A stretch of DNA of 9,199 nt from Prolixibacteraceae bacterium (GCA_027451165.1 DAIDJX010000124.1:1-9199); one strand, 5' to 3'. Numbered from the stretch's first letter, positions 1 through 8,214 are shown. A program made the numbers and translations. Notes: generated from the letters alone by a model not told the origin.

Positions 1-35
1 ATGACTAATGACCAATGACCAATAACCAATGACCC
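1..35. repeat. Degenerate 7-bp tandem repeat, at least 5 units, cut by the window edge
   Basis: Five consecutive heptads fill bases 1-35 in perfect 7-bp phase: ATGACTA, ATGACCA, ATGACCA, ATAACCA, ATGACCC. The consensus is ATGACCA (TGGTCAT on the other strand), and the imperfect units differ from it by one base each. The array begins at base 1, so its true length is unknown. It ends 8 bases before the copA stop codon and is therefore intergenic, just downstream of copA. Heptanucleotide arrays of this kind are known between genes in several bacterial groups, including cyanobacteria; their function is unknown. Confidence 0.85.
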
Positions 36-43
36 TTTATTTA

Positions 44-2251
44 TCAAAGCCGCAGATATTTCAGCCTCAGACTGTTGCTGACCACCGAAAGAGAGCTGAG
101 CGCCATGGCGGCGCCGGCAATCATCGGGTTCAGCTGGATGCCCCAAAGGGGATAAAACAGACCGGCAGCCAGCGGAATGGTTATCAGGTTGTAGAAGAAA
201 GCCCAGAAAAGGTTCTGCCTGATGGTGCGTACGGTCAGTCTTGACAGCCGTATTGCGGCGGGAATGGTATTCAGATCAGAAGAAACTATGGTCATATCCG
301 AAACTTCCATAGAAGTATCCGATCCGCTTCCCATGGCAAAACTGACATCCGATGCTGCAAGTGCCTGTGAATCATTCACCCCGTCGCCGACCATTCCGAC
401 CACCCTGCCCTTCTTCTGCAACATGGAAATGTATTCCGCTTTATCGGCAGGCAGGCATTTTGCTTTAAACCGGGGAATCCCGGAAAGCATTGCGACCCTT
501 CCTGCTGTGATTTCGTGATCGCCGGTCAGCATATGGAGTTCAATGTCCAGATTTTTCAACCGCTCCACGGCCAAAGGGGTCGAAGCTTTCACCTTGTCAG
601 CAATGGCGATAATGGCCAATATTTCCTTAGCGTCAGCAAAATATACAATTGTTTTGGCCTCCTGTTGCCACATGGAAGTTATTTCCCTGTCCTTTTCCCC
701 GATCAAAATTCCTGAATTAACCAGTAGTTCTTCATTACCTGTCATGTATCGGGTTTCGCCGCAATTGGCCACAACACCTTTTCCGGTAACAGATTCAAAA
801 TGGGTCAGGGGGGCTGGCAGCAAACCGGATTCTTTCAATTTGATGACAACAGCTTCAGCCAGAGGGTGTTCAGAATGCAACTCTATCCCAAATAAAATTT
901 CTTTAAGTTCCTTGCTTTCCTGCTTCCAGCAAACATCCGTGACTTCCGGCTTTCCAACGGTCACTGTTCCGGTTTTATCAAACACAAGAGTATCTATCCG
1001 GCAACTTTTCTCAAGGCCTGCCGGATCCCTGATCAGAATTCCCTTTTGGGCGCCTTTTCCGATGCCCACCATGATCGCTGTAGGTGTTGCCAGTCCGAGG
1101 GCACACGGACAGGCGATGATCAACACCGAAACCAGGGCCTGAACAGCCCGTGGCAGTGATCCGGCATCCCCTGCCAGTATCCAGACAAGAAAGGAGATAA
1201 TGCCAACCAGTATAACTGCAGGAACAAACACGGCTGACACCTTGTCGACCAGTTTCTGAACCGGGGGCTTGTTGTTTTGAGCATCCCTTACAGATTGTAT
1301 AATTCTCGACAACAGCGTTTCACCACCCACCTTAGTGGCCGTAATCAGGAAGCTCCCCTTTTGGTTGATCGTTCCGCAAAAAACGCCATCCCCGGCTTTT
1401 TTGACAACAGGTAAGGATTCTCCGGTTATGGTGCTTTCATCGACCGATGAAGTTCCTGAAACCACTACCCCATCAACCGGGATTCGTTCTCCCGGTTTTA
1501 CCCGGAGCGAATCACCGGTTTTGATCCATCCGGCAGGAACTTTCCGGTCGATACCATCATCCCCGACAAGGTTGGCTGTTTCCGGTTGCAGGTTCATCAG
1601 CGCTTTCAGGGCAGAGGTGGTTTTCTCCTTCGCTTTTTCTTCCAGATACCTGCCCAGCAAAATAAAAACAATTATGACGGCCGACGCTTCAAAATATACC
1701 TGAGGATGACCGCCTTCATTTCCGAAGATATGGGGAAACAAGAGGTTGAAGAGGCTGAACAACCAGGCAATTCCGGTGCTGAGTGCCACGAGGGTATCCA
1801 TATTGGTGTGACCTGTTTTTATGAGCCGGATTGCGGTGGTAAAGAATTTACGGCCAAACCAGAATGTCACAGGAGTGGAAAGTACCAGGAGAATCCATCC
1901 TGAATAGTGAATCTGCATGAAAAACATCGAAATAATCACCACCGGGACGGTCAGGACAGCAGCCCAAATGGTTTTTTTCTTTAGCAGATCAAGTTCAGTA
2001 GCCCTGATTTTGTCCACATTTTCCGGGGATGACTCTTCTACCAGTTCATAGCCTGCCGAATGGAGGGCTGACTGAAGTAAATCTGTCTTAACTGCCGAGG
2101 GGTCAAATTCTACCCAAACCGAGTTGAGGGCAAAATTGGCAGAAGCGTCTGTCACCCCTTTCTGCTTTTTAAGGATTTCCTGAACGGTAACGGCACAGGA
2201 AGCACAGCTCATACCGGTAACGGGGTAACTTTTTCGGATCAGCGTTTCCAT
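44..2251 (-). CDS. copA: Cu(+)-exporting P1B-type ATPase (CopA)
   Basis: This 735-residue inner-membrane pump uses ATP to export monovalent copper (possibly also silver) from the cytoplasm. An N-terminal heavy-metal-associated domain (about residues 5-72) carries the metal-binding motif GMSCASC (C16, C19). Next come the early membrane helices (about 93-205), the actuator domain with TGES at 276-279, and the intramembrane CPC at 381-383. The catalytic part has DKTGT with phosphorylated D425, the nucleotide-binding SEHPLAEA at 460-467, TGD at 576-578 and GDGVND at 622-627. The last two helices carry YN (687-688) and MALSS (716-720), the residues that define the Cu(+) subgroup, which argues against a Zn/Cd/Pb pump. 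Length is normal for a CopA with one metal-binding domain, and the frame is intact. The start at 2251 puts the metal-binding domain directly at the N-terminus. No copper chaperone or copper-responsive regulator gene is adjacent in the window. Confidence 0.96.
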   Translation of the reverse strand: METLIRKSYPVTGMSCASCAVTVQEILKKQKGVTDASANFALNSVWVEFDPSAVKTDLLQSALHSAGYELVEESSPENVDKIRATELDLLKKKTIWAAVLTVPVVIISMFFMQIHYSGWILLVLSTPVTFWFGRKFFTTAIRLIKTGHTNMDTLVALSTGIAWLFSLFNLLFPHIFGNEGGHPQVYFEASAVIIVFILLGRYLEEKAKEKTTSALKALMNLQPETANLVGDDGIDRKVPAGWIKTGDSLRVKPGERIPVDGVVVSGTSSVDESTITGESLPVVKKAGDGVFCGTINQKGSFLITATKVGGETLLSRIIQSVRDAQNNKPPVQKLVDKVSAVFVPAVILVGIISFLVWILAGDAGSLPRAVQALVSVLIIACPCALGLATPTAIMVGIGKGAQKGILIRDPAGLEKSCRIDTLVFDKTGTVTVGKPEVTDVCWKQESKELKEILFGIELHSEHPLAEAVVIKLKESGLLPAPLTHFESVTGKGVVANCGETRYMTGNEELLVNSGILIGEKDREITSMWQQEAKTIVYFADAKEILAIIAIADKVKASTPLAVERLKNLDIELHMLTGDHEITAGRVAMLSGIPRFKAKCLPADKAEYISMLQKKGRVVGMVGDGVNDSQALAASDVSFAMGSGSDTSMEVSDMTIVSSDLNTIPAAIRLSRLTVRTIRQNLFWAFFYNLITIPLAAGLFYPLWGIQLNPMIAGAAMALSSLSVVSNSLRLKYLRL

Positions 2252-2262
2252 GGTAAAAATTT

Positions 2263-2270
2263 CAAAGATA
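2263..2270 (-). promoter_or_regulatory. Candidate copA -7 promoter box (TATCTTTG)
   Basis: Read on the minus strand, TATCTTTG matches the Bacteroidota -7 consensus TAnnTTTG and ends 11 bases before the copA ATG, which implies a very short leader. The only upstream TTTG (2286-2289) lies in the loop of the terminator hairpin, with a 15-base gap. That is shorter than the roughly 17-23 bases usual for these promoters, so the -33 half is doubtful. The box shares one T with the terminator T-tract. Confidence 0.45.
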
Positions 2271-2298
2271 AAAAAGGCAGGTGTTCAAACCTGCCTTT
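2270..2298 (-). terminator. Rho-independent terminator of the susC-susD operon
   Basis: Bases 2273-2282 and 2289-2298 form a perfect 10-bp inverted repeat (AAAGGCAGGT / ACCTGCCTTT) with a 6-base loop. On the minus strand the hairpin is followed by a run of six T (2275-2270, the first three inside the stem), as expected of an intrinsic terminator. It lies 26 bases past the susD-like stop codon and ends before the copA start, so it should stop the porin operon and isolate copA. On the plus strand the stem is followed by only three T, within the stem itself, so bidirectional action is unlikely. Confidence 0.85.
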
Positions 2299-2324
2299 AA
2301 ATAACATTTAACAGCCTGCTTTGT

Positions 2325-4673
2325 TTAATATCCGGGATTCTGATAGGCAGCTTTTGATGTGGCATCCAGGGCTGCCCCTTTATCGTCGGTCAGGAGATCG
2401 AGAAATGATTGGGGCCAGGGGTGGAAGGAATGGAATTTCTGAAGTTGTCCTTTTCCGGTTCCCTGAGCGCCCACTGTTCCAGTATTTTTGGTATCATCAA
2501 CCGGGAAGGGAAAGGCAGTAGTTCCTTTCGAGGATAACGGAGCCCCCAGCATATCACGGTCTCTGATCCTTTCATACCATATCCCTGCATTGTGGAGATC
2601 TTCCACAGTGGTAAGTTCAAAAATCAGCTCACGGCCTCTTTCATTGTAGATAAAATGGATGAACCGTTCCAGGTCACCCGAAGCTTCTGCCGGATAATTT
2701 TCCTTCAGTGCCCTGGGGGATCCTCCCTGCCATTCAGTTCCGTCAATCTGGATTTTGGCATAGGTGTCTGATTTCACCGTAAAAGGAGCAGCTTTTTCAG
2801 CAGCAGGAACATCTAGGGTACTTTTAAGAATACCAGGTTCGTATTTCACCAGAATCTCAGATCTGTTTTCATTGACATGAAAGGCTGCACGTTTACGCAG
2901 CACATTCAGATCGGCGATGGCCCCGGGGAAATTACCCTTGCGTCCATAGGCTTCCGCGCGGATCAGGTAAGTTTCAGCCAAACGGAAGAGAGGTACGTCA
3001 ATAGCTCCCGGATTATTGGGAATTGTACCGGTTCCGCGGTTTACATCCAGCCATTTCCTGGGTCCCATATACCATTGTGCTACTCCGGTGCCCCGGTCGA
3101 TACCAAAAGCTTCTCCCTTGTCTCCACTCAGACGGTAGTAAATCTTCCTGTTTTGCGCTTTGTAATCCGTAATCACGGCAAGATTGTTCTGATCAACAGC
3201 ACCAGGTTTAAACCCGGTAATGTTTGATCCACTCTTGGTAAAGTAACCAGCATTGCCAGGGCTGCCCACCTGCCACCTGACCATCATAATGAAAGGCTGA
3301 CTGGCCACCCACAGGGAATCAAAAGGCTGATCCTTTGAATTCTCAATGTATACCAAACCGGTTTTCTTATAAATGATCTTGATGTCATTGGTGGTGACAG
3401 CCGGGTCAGCGGCTGGTTTCAACAGATTGTTGTAATAATAGGCTTCCGCAGCCGTCCATTTTTTACCTCCTGTAACCTGAAGAGTAGTGGCATTATAAGC
3501 TGTATTGTTGGCAAAATAATCTGTCAGGAATGTCTTATAATACCGGGAATCGTTGGCACGGTCAGTATACTGATCAAATCCCCAGTCGGTTGCACCTGCC
3601 GTTGCATACGGACGGCCATAATCCATCAATGTTCTGACAGCGCCGCAGTTCAGGGTGGTGTAATTGCTGTTGAAAAGATGAACGAGCGTATTTCCGTACC
3701 TTGCATTGTAAGTTTGGGTAGGTTCGTACTGGGCTGATAAAAGTATTTCCTTGCAATTGTCGCGGTCATAATTCCCGGCCACATTCTTCCACAACTCAGC
3801 AAAGTCAGTTTGTAACCCACCAAAGGCAGCATTGTTACCTTTCTTGAGATCAATAACCAAAGTGGAATAAAAAATTGCCGAGTCAAGGTCACTGCTTACG
3901 TTACCTTTGTACAACATTTTCAGATGGGTTTCAGCACTGCCGGCCCAACCGGCAGCCTGGGCCCGGTGCAGATACAATTTCGACAGCAGATGCGCAGCCG
4001 CCGGTTTTGTTATCCGTCCCAGATCACTGCTGGCTACATTGTCAGGTAAAACAGCAATTGCTGCCCGCAAATCGCTGATCATCTGTTTGTAAATAGTCTC
4101 GAGCGAAGCTTTTGGAAAAGCAAAGTTCTCGGGTAGTCCGGAGTAACTTTTGAGAATCAGCGGAACTTCTCCAAGGATGTTGGTGATCAGGTAATAAGAA
4201 TAGGAGCGCAGGAAAAGGATCTCTCCCTTGCGGGCGGCCAGTTTGGCCTGATCAGCAGCGCTCAGGTTGGCATAGTTTTCCAGGAAAACATTGCAACGGC
4301 TGACCGTTGGGAAAACCCCTTCGGTTACACTGCCGCCGATAGCTCCGATCAGCATGGACATCTGGGGTGCAATCCGGTTGGCTGCGGTAGTGGAAGCCCA
4401 TCCGCTGGCGGAATAGCTGCCCATATCAATGCGTTCGGCCAAAGACCAGCAAAAACTCTCAATATCACTGCCAACGCCGAAAACGTAATGTCCCTGGTTA
4501 TAATCACATTTGATGCGCAGGATCTGGTATGTTCCCTTGGCAAGTATGTCCAATCCTTCGGCTGTTTTGTAATAATCCTGGGTAAGTGTCGTTACAGTTT
4601 TCTCCTCCAGGAAGTCTTTGCTGCAAGAACCAATCGCAAAGATGCAAACGATAAGTATGATATATTTTTTCAT
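2325..4673 (-). CDS. SusD/RagB-family surface nutrient-binding lipoprotein
   Basis: This 782-residue outer-membrane lipoprotein is expected to form the ligand-capturing lid over the SusC-like porin encoded just upstream. The N-terminus is a lipoprotein signal peptide with lipobox IGSC, making C17 the lipidated residue. The following SKDFLEE resembles the acidic export signal that sends Bacteroidota lipoproteins to the cell surface. Family hallmarks are EILFLRSYSYYLITNILGEV (151-170) followed by PLI, LAETYLIRAEAYGRKG (565-580, a TPR-like helix), a helix ending in NERGRELIFE (677-686), and the C-terminus WPQSFLDL...QNPGY. Many family members are about 450-650 residues, so this one is long; much of the surplus appears to lie between about 380 and 560. 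The start is supported by the signal peptide. There is no Shine-Dalgarno sequence, and the leader is A/T-rich. The family assignment is firm, but the substrate is not determinable. Confidence 0.95.
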   Translation of the reverse strand: MKKYIILIVCIFAIGSCSKDFLEEKTVTTLTQDYYKTAEGLDILAKGTYQILRIKCDYNQGHYVFGVGSDIESFCWSLAERIDMGSYSASGWASTTAANRIAPQMSMLIGAIGGSVTEGVFPTVSRCNVFLENYANLSAADQAKLAARKGEILFLRSYSYYLITNILGEVPLILKSYSGLPENFAFPKASLETIYKQMISDLRAAIAVLPDNVASSDLGRITKPAAAHLLSKLYLHRAQAAGWAGSAETHLKMLYKGNVSSDLDSAIFYSTLVIDLKKGNNAAFGGLQTDFAELWKNVAGNYDRDNCKEILLSAQYEPTQTYNARYGNTLVHLFNSNYTTLNCGAVRTLMDYGRPYATAGATDWGFDQYTDRANDSRYYKTFLTDYFANNTAYNATTLQVTGGKKWTAAEAYYYNNLLKPAADPAVTTNDIKIIYKKTGLVYIENSKDQPFDSLWVASQPFIMMVRWQVGSPGNAGYFTKSGSNITGFKPGAVDQNNLAVITDYKAQNRKIYYRLSGDKGEAFGIDRGTGVAQWYMGPRKWLDVNRGTGTIPNNPGAIDVPLFRLAETYLIRAEAYGRKGNFPGAIADLNVLRKRAAFHVNENRSEILVKYEPGILKSTLDVPAAEKAAPFTVKSDTYAKIQIDGTEWQGGSPRALKENYPAEASGDLERFIHFIYNERGRELIFELTTVEDLHNAGIWYERIRDRDMLGAPLSSKGTTAFPFPVDDTKNTGTVGAQGTGKGQLQKFHSFHPWPQSFLDLLTDDKGAALDATSKAAYQNPGY

Positions 4674-4694
4674 AGCTGAATTTTTAATATTAGA

Positions 4695-7600
4695 TTAGAA
4701 CCCTACCCTTAATCCAAAAACCATACTTTTGATTATCATGGTATTGTTATTGGTACCCCCTGTCGGGTCACCTACCGAGTTTACAGAAGTCCACCCATTG
4801 GTGTCATCCGGATTGATCCCGGCTTTTACAACTTCTCCTCCAAAAAGGAAAGGATTTAATACCTGGGTATACAGTTGAAGATTCCGGATACGGATCTTAT
4901 TTAAGAGCTGGGCCGGAACATTATACGCTAAACCAATGTTTCTGACGCTCACAAATGAACCGTCATTGATATACATGGCCTGGTTCACCGCTGTAACCGA
5001 CTGTTTCGCTCCGGAGGTAAGCCTGGGCCAACGTGCATCGGGATTTTCCGGTGACCAGAATTCAGATAGATCGGCTTTTCTGACATATCCCACGAAACTT
5101 CCGCCGGTAGATCCGCCGGGCTGCAACGAGGAGAAATAAGATTGACCTATACGGGCATATACAAAGCAACTCAATTCGAAGTTCTTGTACGACAATGTAT
5201 TGGTCATACCGGCCACCCATTTGGGCCGGGCTGTTCCGAGGATAACCATATCGTCATCCGTCAATTTGTAATCCGGAGTACCCTGCTCTACCGGCTTATA
5301 TTGTCCCGGGGTAAAGGTATAGCCATTGGTCAGCCATTTGGCGATTTCAGCCTGATCTTCAGGCGTATCATGCCAAAGACCGTCTACTTTGTAGTTTCTG
5401 AAGACCTGGAGAGGCTGACCGATAAACCAGCCGTTGGATTTCATATCCTGCTTCCCATTCACCAGTTCAACAATTTCTTCCTTGTTGGTGGACCAGTTGA
5501 GATCGGTCACCCAACGGAACCCTTTTCTGTCGATGTTTACGGTCGACAGGCTGATTTCCACACCTGAATTTTTCATTTTCCCGATGTTATACCAGATGCT
5601 GGAATATCCCGTAACCACCGGGATGTCTCTTGTCATCAGAATATCACTGGTGTTTGACAAATAATACTCGATGGTACCGGAAATCCTGTTTTTCAGCAAC
5701 CCAAAATCAACCCCGGCATTCCATTGTGCTGTTTTCTCCCAACCCAACTGAGGATTGGCCATCATGTAAGGGATGTATCCGATAGCCGGAGCAGTGCCAA
5801 ATACATAATTATAAGTAGCCAGCGGGCCCATAGTAGTATAAGCGCCAACGCCTGAGTTCCCGGTAATACCATAGCCCAACCTTAATTTTAACTCGTTAAT
5901 GGCCGTTACCTTTTCCATCCAGGGTTCCTTGTGAGCTTTCCATGCCAGTGCAAAAGAGGGAAAGAAGTCCCATTTGTGGTCTGTTGCCAGTACAGATGAA
6001 CCATCCCAACGGCCGGTAGCCGTCAACAGGTATTTTTCCCTGAAATTGTAATTAAACCTGGCCATGTACGATTGCAAGGCACTTTCCGAAAATCCGGTTC
6101 CATAACTGTCAGGTTTCCCGTTCAGGTTGGCAGAGAGATTGTACCATTTGGCTGCATTATACAGAATCTTTGAAGAACCGATGTTGGATGATTCACTCTG
6201 GTATTTCTGGGCCGATTGCATCAACAGCAATCCAAAGGTGTGGTCCTTATAGGTTTTGTCAAAGTAAAACAGGTTTTCAATCATGTACTGGAATACTTCA
6301 CCTGTTTGATAGGAAGCCGTGGAAGTGGGTGGTGTAGCTTTGCGGAGCAGGGTGGAACTGGAACTCTGAAAGGTAGAATTAATGTTGTTTCGCAAACCGC
6401 TTCCGAAATTCATTCTGTATTTTAACCATGGAGTAAATTTTACTTCCGTGTAGACATTCCCGTTTAAATTCGTGGCATTCCTGTTGTCTTCGGCTTCGTC
6501 AAGATCAATCAGCGGGTTCCATACGGGAGCGGTGGTATTGTTCCCGGGAAACTCAATCAACTTGCCATCATTGTCATAGGGTTTTGCCATCAGATACTGA
6601 CTGAGCGCCGTACCATAAGAGTCTTTCGGACCTGTAGCGCTTCCGGTCCGGTTGATGGTGCCATAAGCCTGGGTAGACCTGGAAACGCTCAATGATGCCC
6701 CTACGGTTAACCAGTTGTAGGGTGTGATATCTCCGTTTAACCGGATGGTGTAACGCTTGTACGACTGATTTTTCTGCGTTCCGTCGTTGTTGAGATAGCC
6801 CACCGACATATAGATCTTCGAAACCGGGGTTCCGGCAGTGACTGATATCAGGTGATTCTGGGTGTTGGCAGGTTTGGTCAGCAAATCAATCCAATCGGTG
6901 GTCGGAATATTGGCTGCATTGTAAACCGGTACCTGTGACGGCCACCCCTTAGCTACTTCTTCGGCTGATGCTGCACGGGTTTTAACAGAAGAAAAGGTTC
7001 CCGGATCGTTCCAGTCATAACCGTTGCGGATGGCTGCTATCGTCATAGGATCGCTGTTACCAAACATCTGTATATCAGCAACAGGATCAGGATAAGCAAG
7101 CGCGGTTGAACCTGATTTGTAAGTTCCGCCATTAATACCGGCAACCCTGTAACGGTCAAGTGCTTCTCCGGCAGTTGCCCAGTCAGTTACTGAAACGATG
7201 TTATCAACAGAAAGGGAGGTTTCATACCCGACAGTAACATTCCCTTTCTTCCCGGATTTGGTGGTAACCAGTACTACCCCATTGGCTCCGCGGGAACCAT
7301 AAATAGCTGTTGCCGAGGCATCCTTGAGAATTTCAATACTTGCAATGTCATTGGGATTGATGTCATTGATGGTTCCCATCATAATAATTCCATCCACTAC
7401 AAATAAAGGTGAATTGGAACCATTTATCGAACGGGTTCCCCGGATACTGATAGAGGCCACTTCCCCGGGGCGCAGATTGGAGACAATGTCTACCCCAGCG
7501 GCTTTTCCCTGAATTGCCTGAACAGCATTCTGCAAAGGACGCTCTTTAATCGTCTTTTCACTGACACTCGTCAAAGCACCGGTTACATCACTTTTTTTCA

Positions 7601-8015
7601 CAGTGCCATAGCCGATGGCTACTACTTCCTCCAGTCCAATGGAGGCTTCCTGCATCACAATGTCAAAGCTTGTCTGATTACCGATCGGTATTTCCTGTGG
7701 TACCATCCCCACAAAAGACACAGACAGTGATACTGCGTTAGATGGGGTATTCAGAGAAAACTTCCCATTAACATCTGTAGTGGTACCGATTGTTGTTCCT
7801 TTCACGACAATTGATACTCCAGGTAAGGGCTGACCCGACTGATCTGTAACCGTTCCCCTGATGTTCTTTTGTTGCTGTGCAACTTCAGCAAACAAAGGAT
7901 TCTGTGAAACGGCAATCAGCATGAAGATCATGAATGTTGCAATGAAACTGACTGTCTTCCCAGGCAAATGATCTTTCCATTTGCCAGGAAAAAGAGTTTC
8001 CTGTTCTTTTTTCAT
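4695..8015 (-). CDS. SusC/RagA-family TonB-dependent outer-membrane porin
   Basis: This 1106-residue TonB-linked beta-barrel imports nutrients across the outer membrane together with the SusD-like partner that starts 21 bp downstream. A signal peptide with an unusually long charged n-region (about 1-20) and a hydrophobic core (22-36) is probably cleaved near 43-46. Next is a carboxypeptidase-regulatory-like domain (about 51-122, IRGTVTDQSGQPLPGVSIVV). A TonB-box-like stretch follows (EEVVAIGYGTVKKSDVTGA, 129-147). The plug domain contains SIRGTRSI (190-197) and ILKDASATAIYGSRGANG (229-246). The rest is barrel and ends in VGF, the terminal aromatic typical of outer-membrane barrels. No STN domain precedes the plug, so signalling through an anti-sigma factor is unlikely. 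The frame is intact. The imported substrate could be a glycan, a peptide or another compound; nothing in the window decides it. Confidence 0.97.
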   Translation of the reverse strand: MKKEQETLFPGKWKDHLPGKTVSFIATFMIFMLIAVSQNPLFAEVAQQQKNIRGTVTDQSGQPLPGVSIVVKGTTIGTTTDVNGKFSLNTPSNAVSLSVSFVGMVPQEIPIGNQTSFDIVMQEASIGLEEVVAIGYGTVKKSDVTGALTSVSEKTIKERPLQNAVQAIQGKAAGVDIVSNLRPGEVASISIRGTRSINGSNSPLFVVDGIIMMGTINDINPNDIASIEILKDASATAIYGSRGANGVVLVTTKSGKKGNVTVGYETSLSVDNIVSVTDWATAGEALDRYRVAGINGGTYKSGSTALAYPDPVADIQMFGNSDPMTIAAIRNGYDWNDPGTFSSVKTRAASAEEVAKGWPSQVPVYNAANIPTTDWIDLLTKPANTQNHLISVTAGTPVSKIYMSVGYLNNDGTQKNQSYKRYTIRLNGDITPYNWLTVGASLSVSRSTQAYGTINRTGSATGPKDSYGTALSQYLMAKPYDNDGKLIEFPGNNTTAPVWNPLIDLDEAEDNRNATNLNGNVYTEVKFTPWLKYRMNFGSGLRNNINSTFQSSSSTLLRKATPPTSTASYQTGEVFQYMIENLFYFDKTYKDHTFGLLLMQSAQKYQSESSNIGSSKILYNAAKWYNLSANLNGKPDSYGTGFSESALQSYMARFNYNFREKYLLTATGRWDGSSVLATDHKWDFFPSFALAWKAHKEPWMEKVTAINELKLRLGYGITGNSGVGAYTTMGPLATYNYVFGTAPAIGYIPYMMANPQLGWEKTAQWNAGVDFGLLKNRISGTIEYYLSNTSDILMTRDIPVVTGYSSIWYNIGKMKNSGVEISLSTVNIDRKGFRWVTDLNWSTNKEEIVELVNGKQDMKSNGWFIGQPLQVFRNYKVDGLWHDTPEDQAEIAKWLTNGYTFTPGQYKPVEQGTPDYKLTDDDMVILGTARPKWVAGMTNTLSYKNFELSCFVYARIGQSYFSSLQPGGSTGGSFVGYVRKADLSEFWSPENPDARWPRLTSGAKQSVTAVNQAMYINDGSFVSVRNIGLAYNVPAQLLNKIRIRNLQLYTQVLNPFLFGGEVVKAGINPDDTNGWTSVNSVGDPTGGTNNNTMIIKSMVFGLRVGF

Positions 8016-8051
8016 AGATTTTGATTTTTAAACATTTAACTAATATAGTCA

Positions 8052-8059
8052 CAAATGTA
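8052..8059 (-). promoter_or_regulatory. Candidate susC-like operon -7 promoter box (TACATTTG)
   Basis: On the minus strand TACATTTG is an exact match to TAnnTTTG and ends 36 bases before the ATG at 8015, which would give a leader of about 30 bases. No TTG or TTTG sits at the expected -33 distance; that region (about 8077-8084) is A/T-rich and falls within an inverted repeat. Only the -7 half is supported. Confidence 0.45.
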
Positions 8060-8072
8060 AATCAAAAGAGTT

Positions 8073-8102
8073 AAAAATACTATTATAAATTGAAGTATTT
8101 TT
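8073..8102. repeat. 9-bp inverted repeat between the divergent promoters
   Basis: AAAAATACT at 8073-8081 and AGTATTTTT at 8094-8102 are perfect reverse complements, separated by a 12-base A/T-rich spacer. The element covers the -33 region of the candidate susC promoter and lies upstream of the candidate sqr promoter. That position would suit an operator for a dimeric regulator. The low complexity of the arms means chance occurrence is possible. Confidence 0.5.
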
Positions 8103-8119
8103 TTGAAATTGTGGGGAAT

Positions 8120-8132
8120 GATTTTGAAAATC
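8120..8132. repeat. 13-base palindrome overlapping the sqr -33 element
   Basis: GATTTT-G-AAAATC is a perfect palindrome around one central base. It contains the TTTTG proposed as the -33 element of the plus-strand promoter, so a protein bound here would compete with RNA polymerase. It is A/T-rich and short; no known operator is recognised. Confidence 0.4.
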
Positions 8133-8154
8133 TGCTGATTAAATCTTAGATTTG
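8122..8154 (+). promoter_or_regulatory. Promoter of the SQR-like gene (TTTTG, 20 bases, TAGATTTG)
   Basis: TTTTG at 8122-8126 and TAGATTTG at 8147-8154 match the Bacteroidota -33 (TTTG) and -7 (TAnnTTTG) elements, with a 20-base gap that lies within the usual 17-23. This is the best full promoter in the window. Transcription would begin near 8160, leaving a leader of about 55 bases before the ATG at 8215. Confidence 0.65.
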
Positions 8155-8214
8155 GCTTACCTTTCAGTTTTAACAAGCTGAACATTCACAGGAGTACAAC
8201 CTAAACCGGAAAAT

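Noticed and set aside
1..35. Possible CRISPR array
   Set aside because: Units are only 7 bp and directly abut, with no spacers; this is a simple tandem repeat.
543..1142. 199-codon open frame on the plus strand opposite copA
   Set aside because: It lies entirely antisense to strongly conserved ATPase motifs, and its translation shows no recognisable domain; it is a shadow of copA.
2303..2312. AACATTTAAC repeated exactly at 8031-8040, flanking the susC-susD operon like target-site duplications
   Set aside because: Many 10-base matches are expected by chance in a window of this size, the sequence is A/T-rich, and no transposase or terminal inverted repeats accompany it.
2877..3227. 116-codon plus-strand open frame opposite the susD-like gene
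   Set aside because: Antisense to a firmly assigned gene, with no promoter, signal or domain; treated as a shadow.
8163..8182. Hairpin TTCAG...CTGAA in the SQR-like gene leader, possible riboswitch
   Set aside because: Only a 5-bp stem with a 10-base loop; the leader is too short and unstructured for any known riboswitch class.
8190..8194. AGGAG as a Shine-Dalgarno for the SQR-like gene
   Set aside because: It ends 20 bases before the ATG, too far for normal spacing, and no start codon in frame lies nearer to it.
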